Part shown: one piece after another, positions 13,508 to 26,904 of the stretch
Position numbering within the stretch: position 1 is the stretch's first letter
Layout of the letters: each line of letters starts with the position of its first letter
Assembly (NCBI RefSeq): GCF_026210795.1
Contig: NC_089440.1
Span: 3,534,001 to 3,598,000, forward strand
Length of the DNA: 64,000 nt
Reading direction: 5' to 3'
Source: Rhizophagus irregularis
Lineage: Eukaryota > Glomeromycota > Glomeromycetes > Glomerales > Glomeraceae
Notes under the pieces: model-generated
What the model saw: the letters and a program-made list of their open reading frames with translations, nothing else
The model's database searches: none
Told to the model about the DNA's origin: nothing
Program-made: the position numbers and the translations under genes

Positions 13508-15551
13508 ATACTAAAAATATAAAAATACCATTATTAAATACATTTTATTAAATTTATAATAAATAATTTTATTTTTAAAAAAGTAGGTAAAATTTTATTT
13601 GCTAATTTTTATTGGATTTATTATAATAAGATGTATCTAATAGTAATATTTCTATATTTTTATTACTAATAAATAAAAAAGTTATTTATTACACTTTTTA
13701 TTTTAAAGATTTTATCTATTAATTCTAATTATAATAAATCTAATAATTTATAATTTATCTATTTACAATTACTAAATAGTGAAATAATATAATTTAAATT
13801 TTTTAAAAAAATTTATTTAAATATTTTTTGTAAAAAAATGTAATTGTATTACTTGTATTAAAATCAAAACTATAAATTTTGAATATATATTCTTTTTTTT
13901 TAGAATTTATGTTAAGATTTCAAGTATTATTATTATACATAATTTTGAATAATTAATAAAAATAAAAAGTCTATTACTTAAATAATTTAAACTTTTAAAA
14001 ATTTTATATTTTTATTAATAATTTTTAAAACATTATTTTAATAAATAAAAAAAGAATGAAAGAAAGGTTTTTTTTATCTTTAAAGAGAATAAGAAAACTT
14101 CACTTATTTATAAAATAATTACCCTAGACTTAAGATAAAATCATATATGAAATTCTTTGCAAATTTTATTATAAAGGAAATTTTATGTTATATTGTTATG
14201 ATTTTTTTTTCTTTTTAACTAATTGACCAATAAAATTTAAGAAAAAAGTAAAATAAAAATCATTAGTAAAAGGCCAATTTTTTATGGTAACCTTTATTAT
14301 AAATAAGTAAAATCCTAGGATGTTTAATTAAGTTTTAATAGAATTATCTATATAGAAACTGAATTTTTCATTTTGGAAAAAAAATTAATTAAAATAATTT
14401 ATGAAAAGATATCCTTTTTTTTAAATTATACTTTAGCATTTTTTAATAATTTAAAAAATTGTTTTTTGCATATATCTTAGCATTTAATGATTTAATTTTA
14501 ATAAACTTTTTTTTATCTTTTTATTTTGTAACTTTTATTAATCTTTACAATTTTCAAAATTGAATTACTAAATATCAAAAAAATGATTTTTTGAGTTTAA
14601 TAAAAAAAGCAATTTTAATTAAAATTCTATTATAATTTATATAATAGATATCTAAAATCTTATTAAAGATACAAAATATTTTTGAGTTAACAAAAAGTTT
14701 ATTAAGACTTTTGTAAATCTTTTTAGGTAATTATTATATTATTTTAAACCAGGTTTTATTATATATAAATATATATTAAAATACTGAAAAATTTTTTAAA
14801 AAAATAGATTATAAAATTATTAAAAAAAATTTTTAAACAAAAAAATTATTATATAATAAATTTTAATTAATTGTAATTAATAATTATTATTTTAATTTAA
14901 TACTAATTAATAATATAATTACATATGTGCCGATTTTTGGAATTAGTCTAAATTAAGATTTTTATAAAAATTTAATATTTTAGTAAGATTAACATTACAC
15001 AAATCTAAATTAAATATGTGTTACATATTTACGTAACTCAGATTTAATAAAAAATAAAAAAAATTTTTTTAATCAATATTCAAAAATAACGGTAATAACC
15101 ACTTCTTTTTCCCCATCACTGCCCATCACTTTTCCATTATTTTTCTATTCACTTTTATTAAATATGACAAAAAAGTTTATAAGCAAATATAGCAGTTATT
15201 TTTAAGTGGTAAGTAAAAGAAAAAACTTAATATTTTATATACATAGATAAGATATATTTTTTCATAATTTTTAGCTTTAATTTATTGTTTTTTCTTTGTA
15301 AAAAATACATGCAAATAAAAAATAATTATGATGTAAAATAGTTGTAAAATGAATAATAAGATATTCTTTTTTTTCAAAATAACTAATTATATATTTGTTT
15401 TTTATATTTTAAAATTATTTTATTAGATTTATTCTATTAAAATCCTTAAATGGCAAATAAAATCTTTTAAATAAAGTAAAAGAATTTGGGATTCTCTTAT
15501 GAAAGCATTTTTTGGTAAGAAATAAAATTTTCAGATCGGACTTTATGCAGG
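13508..15551. other. AT-rich intergenic, nothing recognised
   Basis: More than 80 percent A+T by eye, with many homopolymer runs. No frame with protein-like composition and no RNA-gene signature were seen. Confidence 0.6.
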
Positions 15552-16208
15552 TGACAAAATCGTGCATTATTATTCCTGGAGATATGCTAACGTCATCATT
15601 TTACATTCATTTGAAAGCTGAGAATTTGCTCTATCGTAAGAATCAAAGATCAGGAAAATTGGATCACCGGATGAGGCGTAATTAACGATCAAAGTCAAAT
15701 CAAATTTAAAAATTAAAAATAAATATATTAGACGTAATTATTCACAATCCAGTGATTCAATTCATTCGATTTTAGGCTTATTAGATAGACCTCAATTTTC
15801 TCTTTCAAATGAATATAATTTCATTCGTGTAGCTTGCATCTACAGGTATTTAATAAATTTTTTTATATCAGATTTTATCAAACTTATAAAATTTTATATT
15901 AATAATATAATTGATGATTTCTAAACATCTACATATATTAAACGAATTATTTTAAATTTATTTTAAAGATAAAAGTTGGCATCACCTTAGGGAGCAAAGA
16001 TCATTCAAATTGAATCACTACATGTGAAGTAATTAATGATCAAATTTAGATAAAATTCAATAAATATACTGAATGTGATTACTGAACAACTAGTGATTCA
16101 ATTCACTTGATTTTAGATTCATTAGATAGATCTCGATTTTCTCTTTCAAATGAATGTAAATTTATTTGTATAGCTTATTTCTATGAAGAATTATCAATGA
16201 TTTTGTCA
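15552..16208. mobile_element. Degenerate inverted-repeat element with internal duplication
   Basis: Both ends read inward begin TGACAAAATC and share a second inverted block about 60-80 bases in (TTACATTCATTTGAAAG). Inside, about 15640-15846 and 16000-16190 are diverged direct copies of one segment (GTGATTCAATTCA, then TCTCTTTCAAATGAAT). No clear target duplication and no coding frame. Confidence 0.55.
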
Positions 16209-19200
16209 TGAGAGTTATATTTGATCTTTTAAATTTTAATGATATCTTATATTAAAAAAAAATTAAAAATTATATAATTAATTAGTTTTTTTTGCATTAT
16301 CTAGTATAAATTTATTATTCTTATATAAATGATAATTTATATTTGCTTTAATAAAATTATTTTTGTGTAAAAAAATTAGATTCCAAGGATCGGCCTATAT
16401 GATTATATTAATTTGGTAATAATTAAGAAAAATATATTAGAAAAATTATTAGTAATTATTATTTAAAAAACTTTTCTTATTATTTATTATATAAAAATTC
16501 ATAATATTAATAAGAAAATTATCAGCAAAAAAAAAAATAGAAAGATATTTATAAAAAATCAAAAAATCAAATTAAAAGAAATAATATAAGCATTTAATCT
16601 AATTTAAAAAGTATTTTGAAGGAATTAGATAAAGAAATATCACTTTTTTAACAAATTAGTTTATTTTTTTTAAAAAGTTAAAAATTATAAATTATACAAT
16701 TATTAAGTTTACAATTTTTTTAAAAAAAAGTTCATCAATTTTTGAGTTTTAGTAAAAAAGGGTATTAAATATTAAATATCTGGGATTTTATAAATAGTTT
16801 AAATTTGACTCATCTGTAGGTGAGGTAGGATGTAAATTATTTAATATAGATTTAGTTCAATCATTCTCTTTAAATATAATATTAAAAAAAAAGTTTGGCT
16901 TTTAAAGGAATATTTATTAACATAGTTATTAGCATACTAATTATTAGAACTTTTTTATAAAACAAATAATATTAAGTAATATAAAAATTGGTCTGAACTT
17001 TATTGGTATTAAAGTTTACTAAAATTTGATTATTTTTTTTATAGGTATTTGAAATTTAGTTAACCATATTCAATGGATACATCATATATATATTATTAAT
17101 TAAATTTATAAAATGTAATTGAGTGATAGTATTTTTTAAATAAACCTTTTATAGATCACAAATAATACAAAATATACAAAATATACAAAATTAGTAATTT
17201 TTTCTAGAATAAACTGTAGATGTAATATATGTAATCAGTATTTACTATTTACATAATAAATATTATAAATATTGAACCTATAAATCATAGGTGATATCAT
17301 AATAATTTAATAGGATATAAAAGCAGATTTTTAAAAATAGGAAATATACAATATCTCTATAGAAACAAAGAACGTTTAAAAATGATTAAAATAGTTATAA
17401 TTAGTTTTTTTTTTTTAACAAAAATAGAGACTTATTAAAATTTTGTACTATGTACCGATCTGTAATTGATCGAGTGTGTGTAATGATTATTTCATAAAAA
17501 TTGTGTTCGTTCCCAATTCGTTAAGTAAAGAAATTTTGATTTTTAACAAAAACAAATTGGTAACTAGTTTAAAGTGATAACATGACTTTTGTGATGCGCG
17601 TGACATCATTGACTTGTGTAATTTGTGTTCCTTGTGTTCCGTGATATGAAAAAATTGAAATAACCGGGAAGAAATTGGCAAAAAAAAACTAAAATTACCA
17701 ACTAAACTATATTACTAAACGGTAAATGATATCTTCGATATCTTTTGATATCAGTTTCACACTAAAAAAAAAAAAAATTTTTTTTTACCCGGAAAAATAC
17801 ACAATCAATTAACAAATTAAAACCCCCCTTTGTCAAAAAAAGAAGACGAATAATACATAGTATAATATCGTATGTTCGGGTCTTATGACTAATTTAATAC
17901 AATGAGAGAGTACAATAATGAAAAAAAAAAATTATTTTTTTTATTTATTCTTAATAAGGAACCATTTCATCTTTTGAACTTTTGTTCCTAGTTGATTTGT
18001 AATAAAAACGTGGTATTTTCTTACAATTCATATTAAAATAAATTTGGTTAATATGAAGTCATAATTTTTTTTTTTTGTGGGTAATATTAATATCATATCA
18101 AATAAATGTATGAATTTACTCTCACAATAATAAATTGAAAATATCTTTTGCATTGTTCAATAAGACGACTTTCTTAGGATGTTTGAATGACTCTCTCCCC
18201 CCCCCCCTTTTTTTTGTGTAAAATTACTCTACAGTACATATTTTTAGATAAGATAAATAAGATAGTATAAATTTCGGAATTAACACATGAAATTTTATTT
18301 ATCTTGGTCAGCTGTTTTCTTCAATCAAAAGTGGCAGTGTATTATTATTATTATTTATTGTTAATTATTTTTTTTTTTTTTTAAAAAAAAAAGATAATTT
18401 TTTGTTTACAATATAATACATTTAATTTTTTACACGAATATTGTTTATTTTTTTTTTTAAAATGAAAACCGAATCAAGAATCACAAAGAAAGTAAACTTT
18501 TCTTTCTATAGCTAAATCTGTAAAGAAAGTTTACCAATCAGTATGACGGATTAAGGACGCGAGAGAAAATAATTGATAATTTGAGTTATGTATATATATC
18601 AGATATTGTACGCGCACGGTCTTTGTCTTTCAAAAAATGATAGTTTTTAATCTTTTTTAAACTTTTTATTGGTTTAAAATAACCCCATAAAAATTTGTTA
18701 GTCCAAATACGGTTTCTAATTCCGACAATTTCTAACTTTCTTCTTTGTACAAAAAAGAAAAAAGAAAAAAAAAGTGAAAAAAAAAAATCGGTAAATCAAA
18801 AAAAAAGTCAAAAATCTTCAAATCTTGTTAAAAACTTGATTTTTATATGTTTTTTTTTTTCTTACAATCCAAATCGGAGAATTGCAAAATATACTCTTTA
18901 TAGAAAAAAGAAAAAGGAAACTATAACAATGAACCCATTTTTTCAAAAGTATAATAATTCTCACGCATATTTTTCTTTAGATAGAAGATGCATTTTTTAG
19001 GATAATAAAAATTCTCGGAAATCAACAATATTACTTAATAATTACAAAATAAGTAAGTCGGTTCAACATCAAAATAATCATCTCATCAGGTTTTTATGTT
19101 ATTTTGAGATTCAATAAAAAAAATTATCAAATCTTTTCATCTCAAATCTATAAAATTTTTCAGAACTCCACAAAAAAATGCATACTGACTCATTTGTATT

Positions 19201-22200
19201 CTCTCTTTTACCTCAAAGTAATTTTTAATGAATTTCCCGTTGGTTAGATGATTTTTCAGCCCTTTCCCCTTTGTTAGAAGTAAATTTTACCTTTATCTAG
19301 TAAAATTCTTGTTATAAAAAAAAAATTCATGGAATTTCTTGTTTTTATTTTAAATTGGGCGTTTTTTTTTTTATTTTATTTTGGAAAGAAATCAATTTTG
19401 GTTGAATATTCAGTGTTAGTTAATATTAGTTTAGTAAAAATTCTATTTGGGATTATTGTACAATATAAATGATTATACTAATTTTCGTAAATCATTTGTA
19501 TGATGATCATTCTTTTAACATTCTTTTTTTCGGAACGGAATTTTTCTAATTTTCTAATTTACTGCGGAACGTGTAAAATATAATTTAGTGTATTACAATT
19601 AAAATTATTATACAGGATTTAATTCAAGATTTATATGAAACATTAAAAAATAAAATTGGTATTGTAGATCACCAATTTGGTATTTTTCATAATGTCAAAT
19701 TTTATTTAGAAATCTCTGTGATCAAAATATTTTTTTGGTTAAGGGTCTCGATCCAGTTTCAAAAACTTGTGTGTACTTTTTCTCTTCAAATATTTTCATC
19801 ATATGATACGTCGAAAAAGGCTTTGCATTTTTTTTTTTTTTTATGAAAAAGAATTAATCAAGTTAAATCTGTTGTTATTATTATTCAATTGTGATGATTA
19901 TTATTATTAATTTATTATTAATTTTTTTTTTTTTTTTTTTGAGGGAACTTTTTTTTTTAAAGTTTAGAATTTTTTATTAGCTGTTTTGGAATTTTTTATT
20001 AGATCAACAATTTATTTATTAGTGCTCATGTGATAATGACTTTTTTTTATTGTCACGAGACTATATGACATAATGTATTATATAATTAATCATTAAAATG
20101 GTTTTTTTTTTCACTTAAAAAAAAGTTTTTTAAAAAAGTTTCAAATTTAAAAAAGGATTTTTAGAATCCAAATTCATGTAATGACGTATAATTTAACTGG
20201 TAAGGTACGCATTTTTTAAAGAATCTACAAGACTAATATTTTTTATGTGGTACTTTTCCCTATCTATGAGTCAAGTGACTATTTCTTTATCTCTATTTAA
20301 ATTAGTTAAAAAAGTGATAGCTGAAAACAATTATCCGTTAATTTCGTCATACAATAAAAACATCATAATGCAGTATATCTATTGTATCTATTGTATCAAT
20401 ATATTTTTTTGGGGTTTCTTTTTTTTTTTCCCATTTAAATAACACATGACCTTTGGTAAATCCGCCACTTTGGGCTTTTTTTTTCTTGTAAAAATTGTAC
20501 CTAAATAATATGTACCTGATATTGGCTTGAGCGTACTATCCTCTTAATTTGCGCAGGGTTAAACGAGGTCATGAGACCAACAAAAATAATTTACATTATA
20601 ATTATGTATGTAAAACGAAAGGTCAGGGTCATGAGAACGATTATACATCATAAATCATAAATATATATATATATATATATATATTATATAATTATATATT
20701 TATTTATATATTTATTTATATATAACTTACTTTCTTTTCTTCTTTTTATTTCTTTCCTTTTATTATTTCTTTTTTATTTATAATTTTCGGAATAATATAT
20801 AACAAGAAGGTTTTTTTTAAAACTGTGCATCCTAAAGTGCATTCTAAACTCTAAAGTGTATCCAAAAGTACATTCAAATGACTTTGTCCATGTGGCGTGT
20901 CACGATCCAAAAAGTACTCGAGCCTAATTAAATAATAATAAATATTATAAAATTTTTATTTTAATGACGAAATAATTTATATTGATGACGCAAATGAGAA
21001 ATTAAGTTGGTATTGACCTCTCCAAAAAAAATAACCCCCCCCCCCCCCCCCTCCTATTTACATACATAGATACGCCTAGTGGTCAGTGACCACATGCAAT
21101 ATAGTGTTATCCCACATAATATTAAAGTCGGTCCCATTTATTTATTTATAGGATATTATATCATTATCAATACAAGTTTTTACCCCAGATTTAAAGGATT
21201 CCCATTAATTATTTTAATTAATTTAAAAAAAATATAGAATGTGATATTTATTTTTTGTGATGAGCATATTATTGTCTAAAATTTCGCAATAATGGTGAAT
21301 AAAATACTTGACATAATATTTTCAATTTTCTTTTATTTCACAATTCTTTTGGATAACAATTCGGAATTTTTAAAGCGATAACATAACACAAAACGGAATA
21401 TTTTTCACTAGGTGGAACATAACCAAACACCAATAAATTTTACTGTTGTTTTTGAATCTATTATCGACCATCGATCTATATTTATTTACTTTTATTATTT
21501 TTTTTTTATATTTATTTTTTTACACTAAAAAGAAAAACCCTATCTTTTATAACTACGGAATGTGAGAATATCAAAAGTTTTTTTTTTTTTAAATGACAAA
21601 TTACAACGATTTTTGAGTCATTTCAGAGTAACTTTAGTAAATTTGACAAATTCGTTTATATATCACGCACTCAAATTCCGGTTTTTTTTTTTATTGTCTA
21701 TTATAAAAATTATAAATATATATATAATAATTTATTTATATTGTTATTATTTATTTATTAATAATCTCTTTTATTTTGACTATACTCTAAATACTCTCTT
21801 ACTTTTTTTTATTGTTTATTTTTTTTATATATACTATTATATTTTATATGTGGCTGCGTGAAAAAATAATAAAAGGACAAAGCCAAAAACCAACTTCTTC
21901 TCTTTAACATTTTTCTCTTTTTTTTTTATTTTTTATTTTTTTTATACTTTTTATTTCTTATTTTTAATCATGGCCACTTATTAAAATAAAATCAAATTAT
22001 CCCGAAGAAATTTCTTTTTTTGGTCTCTTTCTTAGAAAAAATTGTCCTTTTACTTTTTTGTTTAAACTTTCCTTCTCCAAAGTTTAAAATAAAAAGAAAG
22101 GTGCTCATCGCGATAATAAAGGTAAATAATATTTATATAAATAAAATATTTGAAACATACTTTTTAAAGCTTTAAGGGTTCTTGATTCCCAAGTTTTTAA

Positions 22201-22785
22201 AAGAGTTTGAAACCCTTCTTAAAATCTCACAATTACTCTTTATATTATAGCAAAGTGCACAAGAACCTACTTATAGTAATCATGAAGCGTCGGAAGTAAT
22301 TCGATTTCCTCAATTTGTCTCTTAGGAAGACATAATCAATCAATCAATCAATCAATAAAAAAAAAATTTTTTTTTTTTAATAGAAAAATTTCCTCTTTTA
22401 TTATTGTCTCTAAAAAAAGAACTCTTTCAAAGAACATTGGGTGACAAAAAAAAAATTATTCTTTACTATTCTTCTACTACGCCCTATTTTTCTCACACAT
22501 CCATAACCGCAGTTAGAATTCCTTTAATCACAAGAAAATCAAGAAAAATCCGTAAACATCTTTTTTTATTTAGTTATTACTCCGGTCTCTTAATTATATT
22601 ACTACGCATAATTATTTACTGCATATTACATTATATTTTATTTACCGTGTTACAATTACTTACTATATTAATTATTTTAGCATAAAAAGGACTTGAATTC
22701 CTCTAAAAAACTTTAAAAAAAAAAAATATTATTTTTAAAAACAAAAAACTTTATATTTCTCCTCAAACAAAAAGAATAATTAACA
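16209..22785. other. AT-rich gene-poor stretch upstream of the SERTA-like gene
   Basis: No convincing gene. It holds an (AT)n microsatellite at about 20658-20684, C-homopolymers at about 18198-18208 and 21033-21051, a (TCAA)n run at about 22336-22357, and many T- and A-runs. From about 18 kb on, the sequence is T-rich on the plus strand and may hold the promoter and a long 5' leader of the gene at 22786. A UTR cannot be defined from sequence alone. Confidence 0.5.
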
Positions 22786-23284
22786 ATGGTCGATATAGAA
22801 CTTGTCTATAACTTGTCTATACATAAGCTTCAGAATTTTCAATCAACCCGTCGTGATAGCGATGGGTTGAGAAAATTGGTGTTGCTTAATAACTTTGTAT
22901 ATGAAAAATTCGTTTCTCCGGAACCGGATGTTGATCTATTAGAATGGTCAGAAGAAGATATAAAGAAAGATGAAGAGAGTTGGCTTGATTCTTGCCTGGA
23001 TGAACTTGATGAAGATGACTACGTACATGTTAATGTTAAACCTCTTGACAATCAACCTACCGTTTCAACTTTTCCAATAGATCGTTACGATGACCCTCGA
23101 CATTACGAAGATCATTATATCCAAGATAATAATGCGATGGAATATGAAAATCATTCTCATGAACAACAACAACAACAACAACTACCCTCTAAAGATAATC
23201 ATGATGTTATAATACCTCACGATCATCTCCACCTTCCATTCTTTGACCCCGGAGATAATTATCATATGGATATTGAAGAAGAAC

Positions 23285-23326
<42 letters not shown>

Positions 23327-23790
23327 CAATGGACATTCGTAATTCATCATCTCAAGATGATGATATAAATATGACAAAGATTTCAAGTTCTTTTGAGTAC
23401 TTGTCATCTGAAAAAGGTTTCCATCCATATTGGAAAGATAATAGTATAATAGGTCAAATAGGTCATCCATCTTCACGTTCTTTTGGTATACCAAAAATCT
23501 TTCACAAATATCGTTTTGACCAAGTTGTTGACTCTTCATCACCACGACGTATTTCTCCTCCTAATGCTGTTCTTGAACTCTTACAATCCAATTATATTGA
23601 TTCACCTTTGAGAAGATCTAAAGATGATTTAGATATCTTATATTCTTTAACTCCAAAAGATTTAGATCGAGGAATTTTAATGGATATGATTAGTATGTTG
23701 GAATATTATGGTAGTAAAGCAAATCATAACATTGCAAAGAATTCAAGTGAAATCAATGACATGTGGTTTATGGACAATAATCATCGTTAA
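22786..23790 (+). CDS. SERTA-like N-terminal domain protein, acidic, poly-Asp tract
   Basis: Intronless 334-residue reading frame. Residues about 3-40 (LVYNLSIHKLQNF, then LRKLVLLNNFVYEKF) resemble the SERTA motif of metazoan SERTAD/CDCA4 transcription co-regulators: V-aromatic-N-L-S, then K-L, then L-R-x-L-V-L and N. A following acidic patch is ESWLDSCLDELDEDDY. The middle is Gln- and His-rich. A GAT-repeat at 23286-23325 encodes a run of Asp. The C-terminal third is hydrophilic, with SPRRISPPNAVLELLQSNY and DLDILYSLTPKDLDRG as the most structured-looking parts. Composition is protein-like, unlike the surrounding AT desert, and the start has AACAATGG context. Transcriptional regulation is inferred only from the motif resemblance. 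It could instead be an unrelated fungal-specific protein. Confidence 0.7.
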
Positions 23791-25019
23791 AAATAATACG
23801 TTGTTGGTTAACTAACAAACTCTTGTAAAAATTTTTCATATACATTGTTAAATATCTCCTCAAATCTTTTTTTTCTTTTCTTTTCCTTTTTTTTTTGTTA
23901 CATATTTTTCTCAATATTCTTTATTCTTTTTTATTTTTATTTTTATATATTATTTGTATATACGAAAAGCCACATGTCTCATTGGTTATTTTAGTATGTA
24001 TGAGTAGTTTTGTTTTTTTCAACATGAACATTTGTGGGTTTTTTAATATTTAAAAAAAATCAAAAAAAAAGGCTTAAAAAATTTAAAAATTCAAAAAAAA
24101 AGTGGTGGATATTTTTCTTTTTTCTTTTTTATTTCCTTTCTCTTTTATCTTTATTTGTACTTTTTTGATCTTTTTTTTTTTCTTACTTTTTTCACTTTTT
24201 CATTATTTTCTTCTATTTTCTTATATTCGATTAATTTAGAATATAACAAAATAACGAACAATTATTATTCAAAATATATAACAAAAAAACCACGATTTAA
24301 TCTAAAAAAATATTTTTCTTTAAAAAAAAACAATTAAGAAACAAAAAATTTTTTAGACTTATGCATATTAAAAAAAAATCAAAATTAAAATATATACAGT
24401 ACGTAAAAGTTGATCTATGAAATAAAAAAAAATTTTTTTAATTTTTTTAATTAAAAAAATTATATTTTTTTAAAAAAAAAGTTTCGTTATTTTTTTTTTT
24501 GTAAATAATAACTTGGCATTTTGGCATACTTCCACGTACAGTATCTTTTATTTTCCTTTTTAATACAATGAAATAAGATAAACGAAAAACGTCACGTATC
24601 ACCTAAAATAGTGTAGATCATTTTTACAAATTTGTAAGAAAAAAGACGCCAGTTTAGGTCATTAACAACTATTAATAATATTCATTTTTGGTTATGATCG
24701 GTAAATATTATTGATTTATATTTGTTGAACAAATAACAATTTATTAGCTATGTTATACGAAAAAAAAACAATCCTTATACATTCATTTTTACATTCATTT
24801 TTTTTTTCATTCATATGCTTTTTTGTTATGTAACTCCGATTTAAAAAATTTACGCCGATCTATAAATCAAATAAATAATAATAACAAAAGATAACAATAA
24901 AATTTAGCTAAAAAAGAAAAATTTTTTTACTGATTTCTCAGTTTCATATATTTTGATGAGATCTTGATAATGGGTTCAATGATTTTTTGGTTTAATGATT
25001 AATAATACAAAAAATCATA
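23791..25019. other. 3' flank of the SERTA-like gene, T-rich, no gene
   Basis: T- and A-run-rich sequence. A repeat of GTACGTAAAAG/TACTTCCACGTAC-like words near 24399 and 24530 may mark ends of a small element, but the arms are too short to call. The satellite array starts at about 25020. Confidence 0.45.
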
Positions 25020-26085
25020 AAAATATGTAATTTAAAATCATTGCAAAGATATGTAAATTAAAATCATTGTAAAAATATGTAATTAAAAATCATTGTAAAT
25101 TAAAATTATTGTAAAAATATGTAAATGTAAATTAAAATCATTGTAAAAATATGTAAATTAAAAGATATATTCTTTAAAATATGTAAATTAAAATTCTATA
25201 AAAATAAATTTTATAAAATATATAAATTAGAATTTTGTAAAAATGTGTAAATTAAAACCTTGTAAAAACTATTAAAAGATATGTAAATTAAATACTTTAA
25301 AATATGTAAAAAGATATATTCTTTAAAATATCTAAATTAAAATTCTATAAAAATATTTAAACTAAAATCTTTAAATTTTATATAAATTAAAATCTTGTAA
25401 AAACTAAAGATATGTAAATTAAATACTTTAAAATATGTAAAAAGATATATTCTTTAAAATATGTAAATTAAAATTCTATAAAAATATTTAAACTAAAATC
25501 TTTAAATTTTATATAAATTAAAATCTTGTAAAAACTAAAGATATGTAAATTAAATTCTTTAAGATATGTAAATTAAAATTATTGTAAAAATATGTAAATT
25601 AAAACCTTATTAAAAACTAAAAATATGTAAATTAAATACTTTAAAATATGTAAAAAGATATATTCTTTAAAATATGTAAATTAAAATTCTATAAAAATAT
25701 TTAAACTAAAATCTTTAAATTTTATATAAATTAAAATCTTGTAAAAAATAAAGATATGTAAATTAAATTCTTTAAGATATGTAAATTAAAATTATTGTAA
25801 AAATATGTAAATTAAAATCTTATAAAAACTAAAAATATGTAAATTAAATACTTTAAAATATGTAAAAAGATATATTTTTTAAAATATGTAAATTAAAATT
25901 CTATAAAAATATTTAAACTAAAATCTTTAAATTTTATATAAATTAAAATCTTGTAAAAACTAAAGATATGTAAATTAAATTCTTTAAAATATATAAATTA
26001 GAATTTTGTAAAAATATGTAAATTAAAATCTTATAAAGATTAAAGATATGTAAATTAAATACTTTAAAATATGTAAAAAGATATA
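25020..26085. repeat. AT-rich satellite array, segment 1 (unit about 131 bp)
   Basis: Tandem units built of short words such as ATGTAAATTAAA, TTCTATAAAAATATTTAAAC and AAAAAGATATATTCTTTAAA. The full unit repeats with a period near 131 bp and contains shorter sub-repeats. The same array continues at 45433-45760, 62022-63222 and 63877-64000, each time interrupted by a transposon. Confidence 0.92.
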
Positions 26086-26277
26086 CAGTCAACTCTCTTT
26101 ATAGTCACACATTTGGGACAATCCATATTTGGTGATTATAAAGAGATGACTATATAAAAAATTTCTTATATTTGTATATCATAATTCCGGCCAAAAATTA
26201 ACATAATTTTAGCTAGAATTATACTTAAAACTTTATTGTATCGTAACTTCGCCAATATTAATCGTAGAGAGATGATC

Positions 26278-26670
26278 TTACCGCCATTCGATTCGTCTTG
26301 ATGAGACGGTTCTAATGGTATAAAATACGTCGAAATCTAATCACTAGATTAATTTCTGAAATTAAAAAAAATATTAATGGTTTTTGTGTAATAACTCTGC
26401 CAATATTGATCCTAGAAAGACGATCTTACTACCATTCGATTCGTCTTGATGAGACGAATCTAATGGTATAAGATACATCGAAATCCAATCACTAGATCAA
26501 TTTCCGAAATTAAAAAATATTAAATGGTTTTTAAGTAATAACTCCGTCAATATTGATCACAGAGAGACAGAGAGATGAGCTTACCACCATTCGATTCGTC
26601 TCGATGAGGCGATTCCAACGAGCTATAAATCGTCTTTTTACAATCACTAGGTACTGAGAAATCTAGCAAA
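26278..26670. repeat. About 150-bp tandem repeat inside the TIR element
   Basis: Three diverged copies carry CCATTCGATTCGTCT (26284, 26432 and 26587; spacings 148 and 155), each followed by GATGAG, a motif like AATCACTAG and an AT spacer. A fourth copy begins at about 43577, just right of the retroelement block, showing that the block entered between units 3 and 4. Confidence 0.8.
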
Positions 26671-26904
26671 ATGTTAAATGGTGCAGTAAACGTAAATCAA
26701 GAAATATTATAATGCCGATGTTTAACATTTTGTTGAATAACTTATCAGCCAGTGATCGGAAAAGGATAAAACAAAACTAAAACTAACTCTCTCCCGTTCT
26801 GCTCACTTGACAATATTTACGAAAAATAAAAAATTTTTTTCGGAGTTTTTTATTACTTTTTCTTTATATTTTCTTTATTTTAGAATACTACGACACTTTA
26901 CAAT

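Noticed and set aside
17487-17681. 64-codon minus-strand frame
   Set aside because: It is isolated in AT-rich DNA, has no domain and no splice partners.
23207-23545. Minus-strand frame with a poly-His run
   Set aside because: It is antisense to the GAT repeat of the SERTA-like gene; codon composition supports the plus strand.
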